Source: Phlebopus portentosus
Taxonomy: Eukaryota > Basidiomycota > Agaricomycetes > Boletales > Boletinellaceae
Reading direction: 5' to 3'
Assembly: GCA_037892935.1 (NCBI GenBank)
Contig: JAYXKI010000003.1
Location: forward strand, 1,302,001 to 1,366,000
DNA length: 64,000 nucleotides
Below are positions 34,625-46,252 of this stretch, in pieces. The notes beneath the pieces were generated by a model. It was not told the DNA's origin and made no database searches. It was given only the letters and a program-made list of their open reading frames with translations. Position numbers and translations under genes: made by a program. How positions within the stretch are numbered: the stretch's first letter is position 1; every line of letters begins with the position of its first letter.

Positions 34625-37590
34625 ATGGACGCGAATGGCGCTGATGAGAACGCGTCTCTCATCTCAAACAGGTCTTGTCATGCCTCTCCAGATACTGTCA
34701 CCAGTGAGTATCCTTTATCGTGGCGTTCAGGGCTTTTCCGATTTATATGGCTCATATCGCAGAGCTGGTGAAGCGTCTTCGCGCGCTTACTTTGAGGCTG
34801 ATACCGGTAGAGGTTGAGATAAGGGAGCTTGTGTCGCCAACCAGCAGGGTTATTTCGCCACATGTCGTACAAACCTATGAACGATCTGCTGGGGACTTTC
34901 AAGAAGCTGTACGTCCTTGTGTTTCTTACGTGAAGAAATGCGTTACTTATGAGAAAGCTCTCAGCTTCCCTACTGCCTGCTTCAGGCGCGACAGTCCTTC
35001 ATGTGGGATGCGAACCATAATGCTGCAGACTATGATGAATTCTATGGCAGAGGTCGGTTCCGAATAACGTATACGTAATATTATGCTCATAATGTATGTG
35101 CAGCCATTGCTTGTGAGGTGATTGCAAGGCGCATCGTGCACAGGCTACCTCCAGAGCGCCTTACAACTGTTATGTCGAAGCGGTACCGGCGTCTCGAGTG
35201 GGATGGAGATCAGAGTGAACTTCAAAGTGCTTTGGAACTAGCTATTGACACTCATTGGTCAGTGGTAGTCTTATAATGCGGTAATTCTCCCGCTCTGATC
35301 TTTACTTAGTACTATTTTCCTTTCTTCGACCGAGGCGCAGCACGGTAAGGAGTATTTACTTTCACCTACCACGATTTACTGAATGTGTTTTTCTTAAGTT
35401 GTTAATTGTCTATGGAGAGGAGATTGGGTGCAAAGAAATAATAAACACCATGATATCGACTGTCTGTGACCGAGCATATCTATCATTCTTATTTTCATTG
35501 ACGTTACGAATCGAAGATGTTCCATTTGAAGAATCACACGAGAAGCATTTTCGGGACCACCTTGATCCATCCCGTATATCTGTACCACGGTGAGGATCTA
35601 CGGGTCTTATTTGCGAAACCTACCCATCTTTTCGAAGCTATCAGAACTTTTTCCGTCAATCAATTTGGCTTGTATTCCTTATTGTTTACTCTCAAGCAGG
35701 TCTGTGCATTTGCTATCCTCTTGATCACTATCACTCAAAGAATCTTAGTTCGACAACCTCTTGAACGCTTAAATAGTGCGCATCAAGGTTTGGACGGTTG
35801 GGAGATAGTCCTCTATGTTTTCTCTCTTTCGTTCGCAACGGAAGGTAGGCTTATGCATTATATCCTGAATAACTTCTGATGGTTTATTGTAGATATGTAC
35901 AAGGCAAAGTTTTCTCCTATTGCTATGCTACAACTCCGCCCTGACCCAACCATAGTTATATAAAATTCTTCGCTTTGTTACATGGCGCGCATTTGGATTC
36001 TGGAGCGTGGTGTCTTTACTCACGGACGCTTTGCTGACGACTGCCTTCGTTCTACGAATTGTTGGGATCTATCTTCCAGACAGTGATGCTAGATCGGACC
36101 TCTACCATTACCGTAGCTTCCAGGTTCTGTCTCATGTTGCGCCGTTCATCTGGTAGGATCTCCCATCATATACATAAACTAATACTGACGTCACTATTGG
36201 ACAGGATGAGTGAGTTTGTGCCCTTTGTCTTTTAGATGCGGAATCATCAACATTTTGAACCGTGCAGAATTGGTGACCGTATTTGATGGCTATAAGTATG
36301 CATGCTGCTGAAATCCCGAGTCGTTGGCACTGACGTGTTTGTTATTACAGATGGATTGGTACAATGCAAATATGTGTGGCCCGCATGCTTCAAGAGTCAG
36401 GCATTTTCTTCGCCGTAAGTACACTGTTCAAATAAGCGAATAAGACGTCTCATTCGCCCTTTTGGCACAAAGCTCTTGTCGGTCCTCACAGTTGGTTTTG
36501 CGCAAGGCTTGTATGCCATTGACGCAGCCGACGGCGAGACAGACCATGGAGCTCTCGTCTTTAATGCCTTGATTCAAGCTTTACTTCAGTAAGGGTCTAG
36601 AATACTGTTTCCGCTCCATTCTAACTGCAAGGACAGAGCTCCGGACTTTGAAAAGGACGTAACAAGGTATTATGTCCGTTGCTGAAGAGCACATGACTAT
36701 GCTGACCTTATCTCACATCTAGTGGAGGAAGTCTGGTGCTTTATTATATGTATGCTCGAGGTCAGCGTTGACGGTATCGGCACTGATGATTTGCGCAGGT
36801 GGAACTTTGTCACATCCGTCATCTTGCTGAACGTCTTGATTTCGTTGTTCTCGTCTGCTTACAACGATGTAAGCACACTTCGTACAAGCTAGAGTTGATT
36901 TGATTGAGCTCTTCACCTTCAGGTTGTGGATGATGCAGAAGCCCAATATCTTGCATACTTTGCCGGCAAGACAGTAGGCATGATAAGGGCTCCTGACTCG
37001 TACGTTTATCCAGGTCAGTTCATGTCACCGCCTGAAAAGAGTGAACCCATCTAACACGTATATCTTTGAACGAATAGCTCCTTTCAATCTCATTGAGACT
37101 GTATTCATCGCGCCCCTCGAGTTCGTCGCTCTTCCCGCCCATCGCTAGTGATGAAGCTAATCTTCTTTAAGGCCATTTATCAGTACAAAGGCGTATGCGA
37201 ATTACAACCGGCGGGTTATGCTAATTATCTTCTTCATCCCTCTCCTCGTTATTGCATTCTGGGAGACAACGTTGGATACAAACACAAACCGATTCATGAA
37301 GAATTGGTTCAGCGCGGCAGATGAGGGAGAGGAAGATGACCCGGCGATCCAAAATCCCGAAGTCAGTGAGTCTGACGGACTCAAAATATGTGCCGTTTCT
37401 TTCGACGAACTCGTGAAAGACTTTCCGGATGTTGCAGCTGTATGTCCATCTTCCCTCTAGTCCAGAACTCGTCGTTAACATCTCCTTATGTTTGTAGAGC
37501 GCGGAAACGAGTATCTTGCGCGAAATCGCTGCGCTACGTGAACAGTTGGAGCTCTTAACACATAAGTTGGCAGTGGTTGAAAAGGAGTGA
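34625..37590 (+). CDS. YVC1: Vacuolar TRP-type cation channel (YVC1-like)
   Basis: The protein starts MDANGADENASLIS and is broken by many short introns. The cytosolic N-terminal region is conserved in fungal TRP channels: LVKRLRALTLRLIPVEVEI, PTSRVISPHVVQTY, ACEVIARRIVHRLPPERL, AIDTHCTIFLSSTEAQ with VNCLWRGDWVQRNN. Membrane segments follow (SIWLVFLIVYSQ, EIVLYVFSLSFA, DALLTTAFVLRIVGIY, FAVSTLFKLLSVLTVGFAQGLYAID). The pore region is GALVFNALIQALLQAPDF, and the last helix is LVLYYMWNFVTSVILLNVLISLFSSAY. The C-terminal region NLIETVFIAPLEF is followed by a short coiled coil (REIAALREQLELLTHKL). Yvc1 releases calcium from the vacuole upon osmotic or stretch stimuli. It is divergent from ARC18 across about 256 bp. 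Exon borders in the middle are approximate. Confidence 0.9.
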
Positions 37591-37735
37591 ATCAACGCGG
37601 CTGTACTGTCGTTTTTCTGGGTAACTGCTTTCAATAACCATATTGTTTTCAGATAAACCATGATCTGTTTCGCATATTTTATTGAACTCGAGGAATAGTT
37701 TATCTATATATATTAAACAACACCTAACAAGCATG

Positions 37736-39583
37736 TCATATTCCAATGGACTGTTCTATACTACCTTTCTGAACAGTAGGCAGAGTAACTCGGAACACCA
37801 TGAACTGATTATCCACGTCCAAACCGCCATCGAACGACTGACCATTGAAGCGTCCTTGTGTGCTGAGGAAGTCATTGTCCGCCTGGGAACAAACAACATA
37901 GTTTTGGATTAGTCTGTAAATAGTCGAAAAGGAGCTACTCACGACAGTGAACAAAAAGAAGTCATTTGGGAATTCCGGATCATTGCAAGGTGCAAGTGCG
38001 AGCGACTCCCATTTTGCGTCAATGAGAGTGCTATCTGCCGGTTTACCATTATGAAGCCCGAAACGTGCGAGTTGTGTCGGGTTCAAAAAGTCCACGAAAG
38101 AGACGTACGTCGCTGGGGTAATGGTAGAGTTGAGAATTCCGTCGATCGCAATCGGATTCGCTGGATCGTCAAACGCACTGCCGTGGATGTCAGTCGCATT
38201 GCTGATATCAAAGAGATCGGCATGCTTATAAGCCGAATTGTTATCGTCTCCGCCATGACCATCTCCGTCGCGAGAGAGCACGAGGAATACGTTAAGGCTC
38301 ACGTAGTGAACTTCACTTTGAGCGAATGTGCTTCCCTTGTCCGATTGCGGGAGAGGTACCACCCATTCGCCTACGAGAGGAGGGGAGCGGTTGAAGGTAT
38401 TTAAAACGTCATAAGCCAGAAGACGAGTAAATCTGTTCGTCTTCTTTGATGTACCACCATCCTGCATAGTTGCACTTTGCAGAAGTGCATACAGCGTTCG
38501 CCCATCAGGTGAAACAGTCAGTCCCTCGAATCCTTTTCATTTTTCGAAACTCAGCAAACAAGATTAATGTCGAACAACATAAAGAGCACGAACCTTGATT
38601 TCCTGCACGACCAGAATCAGGATCAGTGTCCGACGTGAAATTTAATCTCCCGTTGACAAATGGAAGGATGGCCTTCGGTGGCTGAATTGCCTGGAGGAGG
38701 TGGCCAGATGGAGCAAACTTATAGATGTAAGGACCGTATTCATCACTCATCCAGAAGCTATGATCAGAATATCAGCAAGATCGTCTGAGGGAATAGACTA
38801 CTACACACGTTCCGTCAGCATTGAGAACAAGGCCTTCACAGTCAACAGATAGGTGGTTGAAACTTTCTGAGGCGATAGGTAATTCGGGGAAGCCGAGGAA
38901 AGGCTGACGCACTCCAAGACCGTCTAGTCCAGTCGTCGGGAGGTTGAACACGTCCCAGTAAAGCAAAGTTCGCTTATACTGCAGCGCAAGTGTTGCCTGT
39001 GCATCAGTGAAGCTGAGATCTGCAGTTCCATAGTACGGACGTAGTGTGAAATCAATCTCGTGTTGCCTGCCTTGATAATTGATAGTTCCGTCTCTAGTAT
39101 TTGCGATTTATCAATAATTAATTTGAAAACAGTATTGCCGTAGCTTACATATTGAACCCACGGTCTGGCTGAACAACGAAAGTACCAGAAAAGGTGCCAT
39201 CGGAACGCTTGCGGAACGTATGCATCTTAAGAGCAATGGCACTACCTATCCCTCCGAGAGTATCTCCTTCAAGATGGTGTATGAGAGTTCAGAAGCAACG
39301 ATGTATTAATAGAAAGCAAAACTTACCAGTAGATTCCGTGAAATTGGAGGGTATAGAACCGAAAGCCACCAAACCCTAAGAAAATAAGAGCGCTCTGGTT
39401 GAATACGGAGGTTCTCCCACACCAAAGATAAAAATATGCCTTATCGACGAAAGTTACTCCATTCAGTTCAGCGAATTCGAACAGCGTCGAATTAGGCTCG
39501 GAAGATGTTGCGTCTCGACCGACCTGGCTAGGAAAAGCTGCAGAGAGCAGGAAGGCGGAGGAAAGGATGGTGTACCAGAGCAT
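37736..39583 (-). CDS. Secreted esterase-like-of-phytase domain protein
   Basis: The start at 39583 gives a signal peptide (MLWYTILSSAFLLSAAFPSQ). The mature part has the phytase-like (esterase-like) beta-propeller repeats: GTFVVQPDRGFNIDGTINY, LGVRQPFLGFPELP, FWMSDEYGPYIYKFAPSGHLL, GFEGLTVSPDGRTLYALLQS and a calcium-type acidic loop SRDGDGHGGDD. Others are ALAPCNDPEFPNDFFLFTVADNDFLSTQG and the end TLPTVQKGSIEQSIGI. Proteins of this family are extracellular and are linked by name to phosphate release from phytate. Activity has been shown for few of them, so the substrate here is open. Several N-glycosylation sequons (NSTLF, NFTES, NFTSD) support secretion. The stop is about 145 bp from the stop of the channel gene on the other strand. 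Confidence 0.88.
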
Positions 39584-39926
39584 TGTTCCACGCTGTCAGT
39601 CAAAGCCGAGAAAGCAGGATACTTATACCAGCTATTGCATTTGCGAGCCTCATCAAGGATCAACTTACGAATTATGTCACCTTCTCGCGAGAATTGTGCC
39701 GTGTATCAAATAGGACAGTCCATGCTGTTTTTACACACGTTCGTCTTCCTCGTCATGCCGTCTCGATGCCGAGTGGAACTTTTTCCCTTGCGATCGGCGT
39801 CGTGAACGCAAAGCATGATAAATTTAATGATAAGTTAGGACGAGCAATACGTAAACTTTGGCCAGCCATTCATTTCCAATCAGTGAGAAGCCGTATCGGT
39901 ACATTGATATCATCCGGACGCACGAC
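39584..39926. promoter_or_regulatory. Intergenic region, promoter of the phytase-like gene and 3' end of PSF2
   Basis: About 340 bp between two minus-strand genes. An open frame on the plus strand (39583-40146) crosses it but overlaps PSF2 coding exons in antisense and is not supported. No RNA gene was seen. Confidence 0.45.
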
Positions 39927-40750
39927 TCATGCATACTCCATTCCGGTATCGTCCCCATCACCGATCATGCCCACGCTCTCCATCTTGAGGTTAATCAAGG
40001 TACTCATCGCTTTGCACAAGAACGACCGCACTTCGTTCATTTCCATCGCGGATACTCCAGTCGTCTGCTCGGCTTATCGTCGGGGCAGGTCACTTTATGA
40101 GAAGGTTCGAGTCTCTCACCTTCAAAGATGCAGGATTGAGCCTTAATAGCGTATCCCGAATTTTCGACTGTCGTGCTTCTCGTAAGTCCTTCAGTATCGT
40201 TCGTATCTTATCTGGCTGATCAAGGTCGTCAGATGCTCTGGAACGAAGGTGTCAGCTAGGTTAAATGAAAAAGTCTAGGTGACGGCTTACACGTCCAGGA
40301 GTACCTTGGCAATTTCTGCGTATCGGAAAGGGAAGCTTGAGAACTCTTCTTTGTATCTCTCATCCGTCTCCTCTGTAAGCTTATTTTGAAGGACTTCTAC
40401 AAGAAAGTAGATCAGTTCGGAGCAGACATGTTGTTTAAGGGAACGAATAGAGACGTACCGACATTAAGCCAGTCAGGAGGGATGATGTTACATTTTTTCT
40501 TGAGCTTCAAGTTGACCGCCACCCACAGCGGAACGCGAGTTATGCGACCACCAATGAAGGGGCCGTATAGACCCTAGTTATCCTAGTGTTTCAGATCACG
40601 GCATGGCGTTGCGCTGATGCTCACACGTACCGTGATGAATTGGATTTTGTCCATCTTAACCACAGGAAATATTTCTACTAGTTCTTCCGACGCAAGAAAC
40701 TCGAGTTCAGTAGGGAGCACTTGGGTTCGCAGTTGATTCGGAAGTGCCAT
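39927..40750 (-). CDS. PSF2: GINS complex subunit Psf2
   Basis: The GINS tetramer binds Cdc45-MCM to form the CMG replicative helicase. Exons include 40750-40631 and 40573-40459, then further pieces. Conserved sequence is LPTELEFLASEELVEIFPV, MDKIQFIT joined to GLYGPFIGGRITRVPLWVAV, LKLKKKCNIIPPDWLNV joined to EVLQNKLTEETD, FPFRYAEIAKVLLD and IRTILKDLREARQSKIR. The last exon reads VSAMEMNEVRSFLCKAM, the SMEINEIRPF motif of Psf2. It ends GDGDDTGMEYA with TGA at 39927. The length, about 200 residues, is typical. The exons are short, so the gene is easily missed. It sits between a secreted protein gene and haspin, all on the minus strand. Confidence 0.93.
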
Positions 40751-41022
40751 CGATTGTCTTGCAATGTAGCTTTGAGAGGGCTCGTTCTTCCCTTGGTGAT
40801 GTTGAGTGAGTTGAACAGCGGATACCGTGACGCCGTGGCACTCAAAATATATATAGGCAACACGACAAGTAACATCATGTGCTTTTTGTCACAGCTTTTC
40901 TGTCAAAAACCATCCTCTGTTGACTGTTGAGACTGTCTATTGGGAAAACCCTATCTACACGATGATGCTAATGCTCAAAGAAATCATAAATTGAAAAGCG
41001 CGAAAGCGTGAATATATTTGCG

Positions 41023-43896
41023 TTACATTATCCAGCCCCTTTCCTTGCCGAAGCGGAGGACGTCACCAGCACTCTTCATTTCTTTTACGTCCTTTTCGTC
41101 AGCATACGCGACTCCAGCATTTTTTGACGCTTTGTAACGTTTTGCTCCGGCGCTCCGAGCTATTGTTGCGACGGACAGTGCAAGCACGCGCTCCATTTCT
41201 ATGAGGCACTCGTACGCACGTCTGTCGGCTTCCATGATAGCCAGTTGCGCGCCGCCCCGTACATTGCTGCGGTTGTGCTTGGGTATAGTTCGTGATGAAA
41301 CGCAAAGGTGCTTGTGGTGTATTAGCTTGTCAGAGAGATAGTGGATCCACTAGCAACACAATGACACCAATAATGTTCTCCGAATAGATGGAGTACTCAC
41401 CATCACATTGGTAAAGGGACTGAATGAAGACCAATCCTCTCTGATATGCTTCCTCATCATGCGATAGATATCATACTGGTAGTCACCCTTCCCTTCAAAA
41501 ATTTCCTCATCAAAAGGAGTCCAGAACGAATCACCGTGGCCATGGTCCATCCGAGAAAGTCCAAGATCAATTATGGTTGACTGCACACCATGCCATGGAT
41601 CATCTAACATGACCTTGCCGAAGGATCCAGGAACCATAATATGCGATGACTTCATGGTGCCTCGCACGAGTATTTGGCCCCAATGTAGGTCACGATGCTA
41701 TATAAATCATTCAATCAGCAATTGAGTCCCGAAATGGGATGATTAACCTTACCTCGAAATGGACAAACTCTTCGGCATTACCAAGGCTGCGCACAACTTG
41801 CCAAAAAATGCTGCAAGCCTGTCGCCAACCACTACCACCCATTAGATCGACAGAATTGAATGAGAAGTTTTCCAAATCGAGACCACCATTCGGCAGTACG
41901 ATAATTGCGTACGTTTGCTTTGGAGTGAAGTGATCTAATGGAGATGTTCGGACCATTATTGTCATCAACAAACACATAAGATCTTACCAGGTCGCACGCT
42001 TTCCGAACCCTTTGTTGAGTGATATTTGTCCCAAAGTCCCAGCAATGATTGAGGGTAGGAGCCTTGCACGACATGTGCTTTAAGTAGCTTGATAAACCCC
42101 CTGCAGATCTCCCCCATGGCCCTTGTCACCACGACTTCCTTCAGAACATCTTGCACTTCGCTTACAGGTGGTGAGTCCCATTCGGCAGTCCAGGTGTCGA
42201 AAACATCATTCTCTTCGTCAAATAAGGGTATAATTTTGAGGACTACATTTCCGATTCCAAATACCTCCGAATAGGAAGCTTCTCCGACTTTCTGGTATGA
42301 GTCGAAAGAAACACGACCTCTAGACTTGTCGGGTAGAATCGAATGCCCAGAAAAACCGATGATTGGGTCTGCGGGAAACGTTTCTATGAAACTCGCGAAG
42401 TCGAATGTGGCAAGCTGCCCACATTCAGAAAGAAGAGGGCGTAGGAACGAAGGTATTCTTGGTCTCCGGGAAATATCCGTAGGAGGAAACCTAGCGTTGA
42501 GTACTGTTGTAGGAGTGTCCGCGGTGGCAGCAGATGACTTGTCTGACAATGTTTTCGAGAGCCTCGTTGCCTTTGCGAGCTGAAGATCCGCAATGTGCAG
42601 CGCCAGCTCAAGTTCTTCGTCCATAGAAAGTGACAAGTCGTCATCTGATATCGTGACCAATTGTGGGGATGCACTCAGTCTGGCATCGCGTTGTTGAGGA
42701 TACATCGAATCTGGGCCCGACGGATATTTCGGAATGATCTGACGAGGCCATGGTTGAGAGTCATCGACATCTGGTTCAGACGTGATGTGATGACGAGTTT
42801 TCTTGATCTCCTTGGTGGCTGCTGAAGGAAGCTTCTTTGCATGTTTATCTGACCGATCTACGCGAGAGTTTTCTGCGGCGCATTGGGAAGGAAGGGAGGG
42901 TTCAGAGGCATGTGTTTCATCGACTGCGTGGGATGTTGCTAAAAGCGAGGATGCCGATGTCTGCATCTCTGCAGTTTTAGCGTCACGTTTCTGAGAAGTA
43001 TGGATACTGGATATGTGTTCAGACTCTGTCCTCCAAGTCTCCTTTATCTCCGATTCTTCATCAGCGCCCGAGTCCGGGTCGGAATCGGTTAAGATGATAG
43101 TCTGGACAGCTCTTCTCGAAGATTTCGGTTTGCGTGGCAAGTCGGGTTCTGATTTGTCTGGAGACTCTTCTTTCGGGGCAGCCACCGCGTTTCGCACGGT
43201 ATTTCTGCCTGTGGGCAAGACAATCTTCTCTTCAGAGTACTCGGGACTCTGTTTGACCTTCCTCAAACCGGTCCCAGAGACAGGAATATATTCGTCGTCA
43301 TCGTCATCGTCCTCGTCTGATACGTATATGGCGTAGCTTTTCACGGCCGTAGGTCTTCGAGTTCGTCTGACCGGCTTCGAGTCTACGGCATTGGCTTGAA
43401 CGTTCTTCGTCACCCGGCGTTCCTTGTCAAGCTGATTTCCCGAATCGTCAAGTACGATAATATCGATGTCCACGCATGAAGGAATCGTTGAACCCATCTG
43501 AGCTCCAAGCAGAATTGCCTTGCCATTACCAGCTCGCGCTTTGTGAGACCTTGGTGATATAGCAGGAGATTTGGGAACGTTCAAAGGACGAGATCCTAGC
43601 GGTTTACGGATCGGCACATCCTTTGCGGAAGCCTTCTTTCCGTTGTGTTTCTCGAGAGTCGATGTTCCTCCTGAGCGTTGAGCTACCTTGCCTCTTGGCT
43701 TGGGTGCCTGCTTCCTCGGACGCTCGAATATGTCTCCGGAATATTCCTTGTTGTGATGTTGAATCGGTTCATCCTCTTCACTTCCGCACGAAATCGTGAA
43801 TACATCGGGGCCGAACCGCTGGTCATCTGAGACTGCCACAACTCTTTGTGCACGTCGGCCGTATGATGTCACCCTTTTTGTTCTTGAATGGTACAT
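41023..43896 (-). CDS. HRK1: Haspin-type serine/threonine kinase
   Basis: Haspin phosphorylates histone H3 at Thr3 to recruit the chromosomal passenger complex in mitosis. The start is set at 43896 (MYHSRTKRVTSYGRR), a fungal haspin-like N-terminus. An in-frame ATG at 43980 would add 28 residues. A long, basic and acidic disordered region of about 500 residues follows. The kinase domain has VSFDSYQKVGEASYSEVFGI with the atypical glycine loop, VVLKIIPL with the ATP-anchoring Lys, VLKEVVVTRAMGEICRGFIKL, YAIIVLPNGGLDLENF, FEHRDLHWGQILV (catalytic loop HRDLHWGQ) and IIDLGLSRMD in the DFG position. It also has YDIYRMMRKHIREDW and the C-terminal KDVKEMKSAGDVL. DLG in place of DFG is in the range of haspin diversity (DYT in human). 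A CACGTG lies 120 bp upstream. Confidence 0.93.
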
Positions 43897-44751
43897 GGAA
43901 TAGAACGTGATGCGGCAGTACAAACTGCCTTGAGCGGATAGTGGCGTTGTACTGCGCTTGGACTTGTGAAAGTAGACCAAACCACCACCGCGTTCGTCGC
44001 GTTATAGACACTTTTCCACGTGACGCTTCCCTTGAGTTTATATATTGTGAAAAGGAATTTCTTTGAGTACATGTTGTGTAGAAAATGGGTTTTTGGGGAG
44101 TAGTAAAAGGGGAAAAAGTTTCATGAGTAAGAAAGGAAATACCCGTCCGCGTCATGGAGAAAAAAAAACCCTAAGATGGTTCGAAATTTGTCTTGAAGTG
44201 AAGAATCGGCAGTGTGTCTCATCGGACTGGTTAAAGACAGCTGCCGGATCGGGTGGGAGGTGGTGAAGGAGGAACGTTTCATATCAAATGTCTCAATAGA
44301 GAGCGCACTCCGTAATGCGATGGGTAACAGTGTCAGGTTTGTGGCAGCGGTTACATCTGGGTGATGGGCAAAGGCCGATGCGGTGTAGTGTTGTGTTGGT
44401 TGCAGCAACATTCACCATGGCCCTAAGAAGCGCGGTCTTCCCCACCCATTTCGGGGCGATTTTTATTTTTAAAAAAGAAAGTACAAATAATAGTTTCCTT
44501 TGAAAAAGATAATGATCTGCTTTTCATGCACTACATTATCGGGAAGCACATGGTACATGACGATAACCAAACGGTCTCGGTCTCAGACCCGCAGGAAAAA
44601 AGTCGATGACTTGCATCGAACCTGGTATAATACCTAAATCTCGCTTAGAGTGGCGGCCATAGGAAGCCACATTCAGCATGGATTGCTAACATTTCTTTCA
44701 GGCCTGGACATTTTCGCTATAATCGAAGAAAGATCAAAATAAACGTTTAAG
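43897..44751. other. Intergenic region between haspin and the CAP-domain gene
   Basis: About 850 bp. The left part is the haspin promoter, with CACGTG at 44017-44022. The right part holds the 3' UTR of the CAP gene on the same strand. Short open frames here, such as 44121-44411 on the minus strand, have no recognisable sequence. No RNA gene was seen. Confidence 0.45.
44017..44022. promoter_or_regulatory. CACGTG E-box upstream of haspin
   Basis: CACGTG within TCCACGTGAC, about 120 bp before the preferred haspin start codon. It resembles the sites near 22450, 34442 and 57259. Confidence 0.4.
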
Positions 44752-45717
44752 TCACGGGGAACTGTCCGCGTACGCGAATTGACCAATGACATTCCCTGGA
44801 GGATTGTACTCGCAGACATAGAAGGATGCTTTCCCGTAGCTCGCATCAAATATGCCGTCGCACAACGCAAGAGCACATCCAAGTTCCGTGGTCGATTTCC
44901 ACACCATCTGCGTGAAGTGAGAGTATATGGGATTGGAAGAATCGTAATCGGCTATGTAGTATAATTTGGTCAGTCTCATACACGATCATTTAAAAATCGA
45001 CGAGTGGCGACTTACACGCTTCCGCTGCCCAAGCGCTGACTGCGTTCGAAGGACTGACATTGCCCGTCCCAGCATACAAGTTCTCGCCGTATTGGCCACC
45101 AGAATGCTCGAATACGCATCCGTTAGCCCAAGACTGGGCGGTAGAAGCCAGTGTATCCGACCACGTTAGGGCAGATGCTCCATGCTGTTGTCTCAGTGTG
45201 TTATGGCCATCCAGCCAAGCCTGCTTCTCGGCATCCAATGTGGAAGAGGTCGGACTGGTTGCAGACGCTTCAGCCGAAGAAAATGTAATAGTTTCTGGCA
45301 AGACCACGGGCTGTGTTGAGTCGCTCGTCTCAGAAGAAATCTCTGAGCTTGTCATGGAAGATATGGAAACGGATGTCATTATCGTAGACGAAATTCCTTG
45401 TTCTGAGGAACTGGCGGGAGCAGAATCGACTGTAGAGAAACTAGGGGAATCAAATGTGATGGAAGATACCGTGCTCGGAACGGACGGAATGACAGATACG
45501 CTGCTCGAAGAACTGCCACACCTTGAGACTGGGCATCCGTTAACGGGGTAAGCCTTCCTTCAAACCTAAAAGTCAGCTAGGAGTACTTGCAAGACGTGGC
45601 ATTAGTTCTGTGACGGTTTGCCCAGCGGCCTTGCCAGTTGCGTGCATAGTAGGGTGCCGCATTTATGAACTGGGCGTGAATCAAAATGAAGATCACAGAA
45701 GCAACCGACAGCATCAT
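44752..45717 (-). CDS. Secreted CAP-superfamily (PR-1/Pry-like) protein
   Basis: The start at 45717 opens a signal peptide (MMLSVASVIFILIHAQFINA), then a short basic part and a Ser/Thr-rich linker of about 100 residues that is probably O-mannosylated. The CAP domain reads AWLDGHNTLRQQHGASAL, WANGCVFEHSGGQYGENLYAG, NAVSAWAAE, then across an intron YDSSNPIYSHFTQMVWKSTTELGCA, and ASFYVCEYNPPGNVIGQF. All four CAP signature motifs are there, including the His/Glu residues of the central cavity. Yeast Pry proteins of this family bind and export sterols and fatty acids. In fungi they also act during host contact and fruiting. The function here is not told by the sequence. It ends YADSSP at 44752. 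Confidence 0.92.
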
Positions 45718-46252
45718 CTTGTTGGGTGTTCTTTGCAAATGACTGGTAGAGGAAACGAGAGTGAGACTACTTGACTTGCAAGCAGCTAGAGGTCGTCCAA
45801 GCTGGATAGAAACGGAAGAAATGAGGAGCTGAAATACTAAGGACGGAAGAGACAGAGACCTTATATAGAGTACCATTACTAGAAGATATCAGTGCACAGG
45901 CACATGGAGAACGATCCTCGAGGGCGAGGAAAGCATAGCAACGTACTTATGTCGGTAATTTGGGGCCTTGAATGTCCATACGAGTATTCTGATAGGAAGC
46001 TGTGCCGAAGTTTTATCGATATAAATCGGTTCAGCCAAAGTCCGAGCCAAGAAAACCACGAGAAAAGTGACAGTCCAGTAACTTCGAGCATCGTTTGTGT
46101 AGGAGACGAGTGAGCTGAGTGTCCCAGCAATCAATCTCTGCAGCCGCGCGTGGCAAATTTCATGTGACGAGACGAAACACAAATCAGCCCCGAGTTGCAT
46201 GTGCATGCACCAACCGCCATCTCTGGTCCCCTGGATATACTGCGCAATATCG
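45718..46252. promoter_or_regulatory. Divergent CAP/AIR promoter region
   Basis: About 535 bp between outward-facing start codons. A minus-strand open frame (45889-46524) crosses it but is antisense to the AIR first exon and has no conserved sequence. It presumably holds the two promoters. Confidence 0.45.

Noticed and set aside
39583..40146. 187-codon open frame on the plus strand
   Set aside because: It lies antisense to PSF2 coding exons and the promoter of the phytase-like gene, and the sequence resembles no protein. The minus-strand PSF2 model is strong.
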